Shown here piece after piece: positions 5,150 through 6,065 of a DNA stretch of 6,065 nt. Origin of the DNA: Deltaproteobacteria bacterium (GTDB lineage: Bacteria > Desulfobacterota > Syntrophia > Syntrophales > Smithellaceae); NCBI GenBank assembly GCA_019136325.1, contig JAGVUJ010000214.1, forward strand, positions 1 through 6,065. Direction: 5' to 3'. Position 1 is the first letter of the stretch, and each line of letters opens with the position of its first letter. Under the pieces are notes generated by a model that saw only the letters and a program-made list of their open reading frames with translations, was not told where the DNA came from and searched no databases. A program made the translations under genes and the position numbers.

Positions 5150-5939
5150 CGTTCATAATATTATGGAAATGACTCCAAAAGACATGGCGCGACTTCAATA
5201 CGCGAAAGACCTGCTGGAAAATCCGGGGCTGGCCGCTAAACTGACCAATGTGGTCGGCATGCCTTTTGAAAAAGCCTTTGGCTACCTGCCGGAGAAATGG
5301 GCCGCCACGATCCAGACGATAACGCATAAATCACTTCAACACGCGCTTGAAGCAGCCGTCAAAACACTGGCCCGCGAAGACAGAAAATCATCAAGCGACA
5401 AGCTGCACAAATTTCTGGTTGCCGCATCCGGCGGCATCGGTGGCGCTTTCGGACTTCCGGCGCTGGCGATTGAACTGCCCGCCACAACCGTTATCATGTT
5501 CCGATCCATCGCCGACATTGCCCGCAGCGAAGGCGAGAATATTCAAAGCATCGAAACACAACTGGCCTGCCTGGAAGTTTTTGCCCTGGGCGGCAGTTCC
5601 GACAAAGACAACGCCGCGGAAAGCGGTTATTATGCCGTCCGGGCGCTGCTGGCCAAGCAGGTATCGGAGGCGGCAAAGTATATCGTTGAAAAAGGCATCG
5701 CCGAAGAAGGCGCCCCCGCGCTGGTGCGCCTGATTGCCGTTATTGCCTCCCGTTTCGGCGTTACTGTATCACAAAAAGCCGCCGCCTCGGCAGTTCCCAT
5801 AATCGGCGCAGCCGGCGGCGCGTTGATCAATTCCATCTTCATGGACCACTTTCAGAATATGGCCACAGGGCATTTTATGATCAGAGGGCTGGAAAGAAAA
5901 TATGGGGAGAAGACAGTGAATAAACTGTATTTAATTTAA
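5139..5939 (+). CDS. EcsC-family protein
   Basis: A 266-residue member of the EcsC family, named after the third gene of the Bacillus ecsABC operon; its biochemical role is unknown. Diagnostic blocks appear in order: an N-terminal LLENPGLAAKLTNVVGMPFE (25-44), the Gly-rich GGIGGAFGLPALAIELPATT (98-117), MFRSIADIARSEGE (120-133), CLEVFALGG (144-152), SRFG (204-207), KAAASAVPIIGAAGGALIN (213-231), and a C-terminal HF (245-246) with LERKYG (251-256). The two Gly/Ala-rich segments may insert in or lie on the membrane. I use the GTG at 5139, with AGGGA 5 bases upstream. Later ATGs at 5163 and 5169 are possible but lack ribosome sites. The protein looks full length. The 11-base overlap with the secreted protein's gene implies coupling. 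Confidence 0.9.
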   Translation: MVIDVHNIMEMTPKDMARLQYAKDLLENPGLAAKLTNVVGMPFEKAFGYLPEKWAATIQTITHKSLQHALEAAVKTLAREDRKSSSDKLHKFLVAASGGIGGAFGLPALAIELPATTVIMFRSIADIARSEGENIQSIETQLACLEVFALGGSSDKDNAAESGYYAVRALLAKQVSEAAKYIVEKGIAEEGAPALVRLIAVIASRFGVTVSQKAAASAVPIIGAAGGALINSIFMDHFQNMATGHFMIRGLERKYGEKTVNKLYLI

Positions 5940-5977
5940 GCATAACAAAATAATCCGGGTAAAAATGAAAGGGATGA

Positions 5978-5993
5978 ATATGGAAATAAATAA
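5978..5993. repeat. 16-base direct repeat, copy 2
   Basis: This is an exact copy of ATATGGAAATAAATAA from 1336-1351, in the same orientation. Here it overlaps the proposed start codon of the right-edge gene. No integrase or target duplication is seen nearby. Confidence 0.45.
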
Positions 5994-6065
5994 CGTAATA
6001 GAAATCGAAAAGCAACTCCAAGATCTCAGTAAATGGCTATCCGAGAAATTCAAAAACGTAACTCA
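5980..6065 (+). CDS. Partial CDS running off the right edge, unknown product
   Basis: An open frame begins with MEINNVIEIEKQLQDLSKWL and continues to the last base, 28 full codons. The ATG at 5980 is chosen because AGGGA (5970-5974) lies 5 bases upstream. In-frame ATGs at 5965 and 5974 would extend it by five or two residues but lack a good ribosome site. The visible part is charged and helix-prone (EIEKQLQDLSKWLSEKFKN), suggesting an amphipathic or coiled-coil start, with no signal peptide. It begins 40 bases after the EcsC-family stop with no terminator between, so it may extend the same operon. No family can be named. Confidence 0.55.
   Translation, partial: MEINNVIEIEKQLQDLSKWLSEKFKNVT

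Noticed and set aside
5347..5733. 128-codon plus-strand ORF inside the EcsC-family gene
   Set aside because: The product is Pro-, Trp- and Lys-rich in the way out-of-frame GC-rich sequence is, while the overlapping frame carries the full set of EcsC family blocks.

Overview
The window is about half GC and looks like the chromosome of a Gram-negative bacterium. Several products carry export signals or membrane segments, and spacing is tight with clear Shine-Dalgarno sites. The mix of an EcsC-family protein, a DUF5658 membrane protein, a FlgT_N-like periplasmic protein and a propeller-TPR protein would suit a deltaproteobacterium (Desulfobacterota, perhaps Syntrophia-like). That placement is inference, since no marker gene is present. 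I see no tRNA, rRNA, CRISPR array, transposase or integrase.

The layout is two divergent transcription units. Leftward from about 1261 run a secreted FlgT_N-like protein (1236 to 232), a 48-residue secreted mini-protein (225 to 79) and a gene cut by the left edge (47 to 1). Rightward from about 1610 runs a compact series: two tiny single-span membrane proteins (1633-1761, 1778-1870), a cytoplasmic beta-propeller plus TPR protein (1881-3383), a protein with an SICEGH motif that overlaps it by 4 bases (3380-3889), a Cys-containing orphan (3899-4432), a possible 12-codon leader (4453-4491), a DUF5658 membrane protein (4491-4790), a small secreted protein (4793-5149), an EcsC-family protein (5139-5939) and a gene cut by the right edge (from 5980).

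The 396-base divergent gap is the most structured non-coding part. It holds a roughly 38-base imperfect inverted repeat (1325-1363 and 1510-1547) whose inner 14 bases are perfect. Each arm lies about the same distance upstream of a promoter: 55 and 53 bases from the perfect core to the -35 box. Both promoters have a 15-base spacer and start about 30 bases before the first ATG. This mirror-image layout suggests the two units are controlled together through the same site, or that one promoter region is an inverted copy of the other.

No gene here has a firmly known function. The rightward genes look like one operon that combines a cytoplasmic sensing or scaffold protein with several membrane and periplasmic parts, so an uncharacterised envelope-associated module is a reasonable hypothesis, but the sequence alone does not prove a system.
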